Source: Christensenella sp. UBA3770 (GTDB lineage: Bacteria > Bacillota > Clostridia > Christensenellales > CAG-1252). From it: a stretch of 8,614 nt of DNA. Position 1 is the stretch's first letter; every line of letters begins with the position of its first letter. The notes under the pieces were generated by a model, which searched no databases, was not told where the DNA came from, and saw nothing but the letters and a program-made list of their open reading frames with translations. Below are positions 6,399-8,614 of this stretch, in pieces. The DNA lies in NCBI GenBank assembly GCA_002371075.1, contig DFFS01000064.1, positions 1-8,614 of the forward strand. The letters are read 5' to 3'. Made by a program: the position numbers and the translations under genes.

Positions 6399-7358
6399 TT
6401 AAGCGTGAGCAACTGTTATCTCGATATCGCCTGTGGAGGTTTTGATTTCACACTTGCCCCCTACCGTGCTTACCGGAACTTTGACTGTGCCCGTGGAAGC
6501 CTTTGCGGTAAAGATTTTGTCTGTGCGGAAGGTTCCGGTTACGTCGCCCGTGCTTGTTTCCACCGTGATCTCCGCGGCGTCGCTCATATCAAACTTTACG
6601 TCACCCGTGCTTCTGTGAATGTAAAGCGACGTAGCGGCAACGACGTTTTTCAAATATACGTCGCCCGTGCTCCCCTCGGTAGAAAGGGATGCGCAAACAA
6701 CGTCATTCATGCGAACGTTGCCAGTGCTGACCTTGATCTTGACGTCCCCGACGCAAGCGAACGAATTGATGGTCACATCACCCGTGGATAACGATATTTC
6801 CGTCTTCCCCGCCGTGGTTTGCTCTATAACGACGTTACCCGTCGATGCAACAAGCTTCATTTCATCCAAAACTTTGGCGCGCGTGTTTACATCACCCGTA
6901 CTTGCCGAAACGACCAACGTTTCAAAGGTAAAGTCGGCGGGGATCACAACGTCGCCCGTGCCGACGTCGACAGCCAACTTTTCATACGTCGCAGAAGGCA
7001 AAAAAGCGGTCATCTTCAGGCTTTTTCCAAACAATCCGATACGCTCGACCCAGTTGCGCTCGTCCGTTACGGAAACCTTTAACGTGCCATCCTCAACGGC
7101 AAGCGAGTGCTTCATTTTCTCCTGCTCAACGCATACGAGGCTGAACTTTCCGTCCTCGGCAGGCTTGAACGCTATATCCGTTTCCTTTGTGGTGATCTCT
7201 ATTTTCGTAAAGGATTCTTCCGTCGTATAGGTGTTTGTTTCCGTCTTTACGGTGCCAAGCTTCGTGACGTCATATCCCGCCGCGGCAAAAGCGCACACAA
7301 ACACAGCCGCACCCACTATGACCAAAACGATTGCAACGATTATCAAGGCTTTTTTCAT
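6399..7358 (-). CDS. DUF4097-family beta-repeat protein with STGDV repeats, membrane-anchored
   Basis: This 319-residue protein has an N-terminal hydrophobic segment (about 4-27) after two lysines, so it is a signal peptide or single membrane anchor. A less repetitive region (about 30-125) is followed by ten STGDV-type motifs spaced 19-20 residues apart, with TG at about 134, 154, 173, 192, 212, 231, 251, 270, 289 and 309. An extra degenerate VGDV sits at about 203. The pattern is that of DUF4097 proteins, which form a right-handed beta-helix-like solenoid outside the membrane. LiaG of the Bacillus cell-envelope stress operon belongs to the same broad group. No catalytic residues are evident. 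The ATG at 7358 overlaps the stop of the HAAS gene in ATGA, with AAGGAGAA upstream, so translation is coupled. A role in envelope sensing or stress is inferred from family context. Confidence 0.88.
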   Translation of the reverse strand: MKKALIIVAIVLVIVGAAVFVCAFAAAGYDVTKLGTVKTETNTYTTEESFTKIEITTKETDIAFKPAEDGKFSLVCVEQEKMKHSLAVEDGTLKVSVTDERNWVERIGLFGKSLKMTAFLPSATYEKLAVDVGTGDVVIPADFTFETLVVSASTGDVNTRAKVLDEMKLVASTGNVVIEQTTAGKTEISLSTGDVTINSFACVGDVKIKVSTGNVRMNDVVCASLSTEGSTGDVYLKNVVAATSLYIHRSTGDVKFDMSDAAEITVETSTGDVTGTFRTDKIFTAKASTGTVKVPVSTVGGKCEIKTSTGDIEITVAHA

Positions 7359-7957
7359 TTTGTGTTCTCCTTTTTGATAAACAGTTTTTTAATGCCGATT
7401 GCGATCATTCCGCACAAGCGGAAAAGCCCCTTTGTTGCGGCGATACAAATGTAAAACCAAAAGATCGACACGCCGGCGGAAATCAAGCCGATGCCAAGCA
7501 TCGCAAGCGCGGGCACCCCAAATCCGTTTACTCCATACAAAACCGCGATCACAATGCCGCCTATCGCGCCGCCCCAAAGACCTATCTCACCCGCCCACAG
7601 GCTGATGTCCAAGGATAAGATCACAACGTACAGCGCAAGAACAAGCACGCCCGCCGCAATAAGAAGCGGGAACCAAAGCGGGAAGCCCAGCACCAAAAGG
7701 AGGATCTCCCACGGCTGCCACTCGCTTTTCGGCGTAATTCTTTCCTTCATGATCTTTGACATGGGCACTTCCGACAGGGCTTTTTTTGCAATGCCGTCCA
7801 CGTCCCCCGCCGCAGCGACGGCTTCCTCTTCCGAAACGCCGTCCTCCATGCGATCATCGATCATTTCCTCATAAAAATTCATGCGCTCCTCCACCTCGTC
7901 CTTGGGCAATCCGGACAAGGCAGATCTGAGTTTGCTCAAAAACTCCTGTTTATTCAT
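7355..7957 (-). CDS. HAAS/DUF1700-domain membrane protein
   Basis: This 200-residue protein starts with a soluble helical HAAS domain (about 1-65). Typical features are FLSKLRSAL, then LP..E.EE....YEEMIDDRMEDG and SEEEAV.A.GD. Three or four hydrophobic membrane segments follow (about 84-116, 122-142, 148-178), and the C-terminus is lysine-rich. HAAS/DUF1700 proteins are commonly encoded between a PadR regulator and a DUF4097 protein, as here; their biochemical role is not established. They are thought to act as membrane partners or sensors working with the PadR protein. The ATG at 7957 lies inside the end of padR (8-base overlap), with AGGAGGAG a few bases upstream. The stop overlaps the next start. 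Confidence 0.9.
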   Translation of the reverse strand: MNKQEFLSKLRSALSGLPKDEVEERMNFYEEMIDDRMEDGVSEEEAVAAAGDVDGIAKKALSEVPMSKIMKERITPKSEWQPWEILLLVLGFPLWFPLLIAAGVLVLALYVVILSLDISLWAGEIGLWGGAIGGIVIAVLYGVNGFGVPALAMLGIGLISAGVSIFWFYICIAATKGLFRLCGMIAIGIKKLFIKKENTK

Positions 7958-8267
7958 GCCTCTCCTCCTTGATCACAAAATGATAAATGGAAACCACCTC
8001 TTTCCACTCGTTTTTAAAATCCTCTATGCGCCCCACACCCGCTTGCGTGATGTGATAATACTTTCGTAGCCGTCCGTCATGCTCGGCAGAACGCACCGTC
8101 AGCATCTTTGCCGCCTCCAAGCGCTTTAAGATCGTGTAAAGCGTTGATTCGGAGAGTTCCACATAGGGCTTTAGATCCTTTATGATCTTGTACCCATAGG
8201 AATCGTCGTTTTTGATGGCGGTCAATACGCAAACGTCCAGCAAACCGCGTTTCAACTGGATATCCAT
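7950..8267 (-). CDS. PadR-family transcriptional regulator
   Basis: This 105-residue protein consists almost entirely of a PadR winged helix-turn-helix domain. Characteristic stretches are LKRGLLDVCVLTAI (5-18), DSYGYKIIKDL (22-32), SESTLYTILKRLEA (39-52) for the recognition helix, and GRLRKYYHIT (65-74) for the wing. A short C-terminal helix (about 79-101) probably forms the dimer interface, as in short PadR-s2 proteins. The upstream extension of the open frame to 8387 is rejected, because it would read through the promoter and because GAGGAGGT (8273-8280) sits correctly before the ATG at 8267. It is first in the operon with HAAS and DUF4097 genes, and a dyad over the promoter suggests it represses itself. 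The inducing signal is unknown. Confidence 0.95.
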   Translation of the reverse strand: MDIQLKRGLLDVCVLTAIKNDDSYGYKIIKDLKPYVELSESTLYTILKRLEAAKMLTVRSAEHDGRLRKYYHITQAGVGRIEDFKNEWKEVVSIYHFVIKEERHE

Positions 8268-8286
8268 AGAATACCTCCTCTTATGT

Positions 8287-8309
8287 AATACATCGTAACA
8301 CGAGGTATT
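8287..8309. promoter_or_regulatory. Inverted repeat over the padR promoter (candidate PadR operator)
   Basis: AATACATCGT-AAC-ACGAGGTATT is an inverted repeat with nine of ten positions paired around 3 bases. It covers the whole -10 box and about half the spacer. PadR proteins commonly repress their own operon from such dyads with ATAC/GTAT or ATGT/ACAT ends, so autorepression is the likely reading. Confidence 0.6.
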
Positions 8310-8320
8310 GCGCTTGTCAA
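8292..8320 (-). promoter_or_regulatory. Promoter of the padR-HAAS-DUF4097 operon
   Basis: On the minus strand, a perfect -35 TTGACA (8315-8320) lies 17 bases from -10 TACGAT (8292-8297, four of six). A TG one base upstream gives an extended -10. The start near 8285 would leave a leader of about 17 bases carrying the ribosome binding site. Confidence 0.8.
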
Positions 8321-8386
8321 GAATTTTTGGGGATTTTATTATCGTAAAGTGAGAATTATAAGCGGCAGAGATACGGTAACAGCGCA

Positions 8387-8438
8387 AAACACCGCACTGT
8401 GGTGTTTCCCTATTCGCTCTCGTTCAAATCCTGCCGTT
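8387..8438. repeat. Direct repeat copy 1
   Basis: This 52-base sequence is nearly identical to 8564-8614, differing by one C deletion and one T/C change. It starts with a hairpin (AAACACC, 7-base loop, GGTGTTT) and ends with CAAATCCTGCCGTT. The offset to copy 2 is 177 bases. Confidence 0.9.
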
Positions 8439-8444
8439 AACAAC

Positions 8445-8468
8445 AAAAAACTCGCTTTACAGCGAGTT
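8445..8468 (-). terminator. Intrinsic terminator inside the repeat region
   Basis: On the minus strand, AACTCGCT (8461-8468) pairs perfectly with AGCGAGTT (8449-8456) around GTAA, followed by a run of T and then GTTGTT. It would stop transcripts coming from beyond 8470. No gene for such a transcript is visible in the window, although a sequence resembling a tRNA 3' end lies just upstream of it. Confidence 0.7.
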
Positions 8469-8482
8469 CATTTGGCTGGGGT

Positions 8483-8611
8483 GGCAGGATTTGCTCTTGC
8501 AATGCGCAATGCATCCCGTTCATTCTCTTTTTCTGTATTGCGCGTTGCTTCGGTCATCGCTGGAAACACCGCACTGTGGTGTTTCCTATCCGCTCTCGTT
8601 CAAATCCTGCC
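8483..8611. repeat. 129-bp element with 11-bp terminal inverted repeats, resembling a small non-coding repeat element
   Basis: GGCAGGATTTG (8483-8493) and CAAATCCTGCC (8601-8611) are perfect inverted copies. A third copy (8425-8435) lies in direct repeat 1. Inside, GCAATGCGCAAT (8499-8510) pairs with ATTGCGCGTTGC (8537-8548) with one G-U pair, and the AAACACC hairpin follows. Read on the minus strand, the left end continues as CAAATCCTGCC then ACCCCAGCCA. This resembles the T-loop and acceptor end of a tRNA, but no complete tRNA can be folded. It may be a MITE-like or tRNA-derived repeat; mobility is not shown. Confidence 0.55.
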
Positions 8612-8614
8612 GTT
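8564..8614. repeat. Direct repeat copy 2, running to the window edge
   Basis: This 51-base near-identical copy of 8387-8438 contains the same AAACACC/GGTGTTT hairpin and the CAAATCCTGCCGTT end. It reaches the last base of the window, so the array may continue beyond it. Confidence 0.9.

Larger units (their letters stand above)
8268..8614. other. Gene-free right end: promoter region plus structured repeats
   Basis: No credible gene was found in this 347-base stretch. It holds the padR leader and promoter (to 8320), about 65 bases with no recognisable signal (8321-8386), and then repeats, inverted repeats and a terminator to the window end. A plus-strand frame stays open from 8380 to the edge. 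It has no good start or ribosome binding site, and an indel puts the two repeat copies in different frames, which argues against coding. Confidence 0.7.

Noticed and set aside
8473..8550. Complete tRNA on the minus strand
   Set aside because: Only the 3' end resembles a tRNA. The T-stem 5' strand, anticodon arm and matching 5' acceptor strand are absent.
8380..8614. Plus-strand open frame running off the right edge
   Set aside because: It has no good start or ribosome binding site, it crosses hairpins and a terminator, and the repeat copies are read in different frames because of an indel.
8387..8614. CRISPR array
   Set aside because: Only two copies are present, with an unequal, highly structured 125-base interval and no cas genes; repeat and spacer sizes do not fit.

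Overview
This window looks like chromosomal DNA from an anaerobic Bacillota (Clostridia-like) bacterium, possibly an uncultured gut lineage. That is inferred from strong AGGAGG-type ribosome binding sites, a biotin-dependent sodium-pump decarboxylase operon, a PadR/HAAS/DUF4097 operon typical of Firmicutes, and roughly even GC content. All eight protein genes lie on the minus strand, so transcription runs from high to low coordinates.

Right edge (8268-8614): there is no convincing gene. Next to padR are its promoter and an overlapping dyad. Further out is a structured repeat region: two 51-52 bp direct repeats 177 bp apart, an 11-bp inverted repeat resembling a tRNA 3' end, and an intrinsic terminator.

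7950-8267, 7355-7957 and 6399-7358 form a translationally coupled three-gene operon: a PadR regulator, a HAAS/DUF1700 membrane protein and a DUF4097 protein with ten STGDV-type repeats. It ends at a clear terminator (6347-6381). Two perfect dyads of unknown role follow, then a strong extended -10 promoter for a ZIP-family metal transporter (5358-6146). A probable terminator separates the transporter from a 685-residue membrane protein (3186-5243). That protein has seven predicted membrane segments and a C-terminal metallophosphoesterase domain predicted to lie outside the membrane.

Left part (1-3032): a sodium-translocating oxaloacetate decarboxylase operon in the order carboxyltransferase (oadA type), small membrane subunit (oadG type), free biotin carrier, and sodium-pumping beta subunit (oadB, cut by the left edge). 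The carboxyltransferase moves CO2 from oxaloacetate to the biotin on the small carrier protein. The beta subunit releases the CO2 and exports Na+. The operon has a good promoter with a 17-bp perfect dyad against its -10 box, which suggests regulation.

I see no phage genes, transposase, CRISPR array, rRNA or intact tRNA. The observations most worth follow-up are the repeat element at the right edge, the promoter-overlapping dyads, and the membrane phosphoesterase with an unrecognised N-terminal region.
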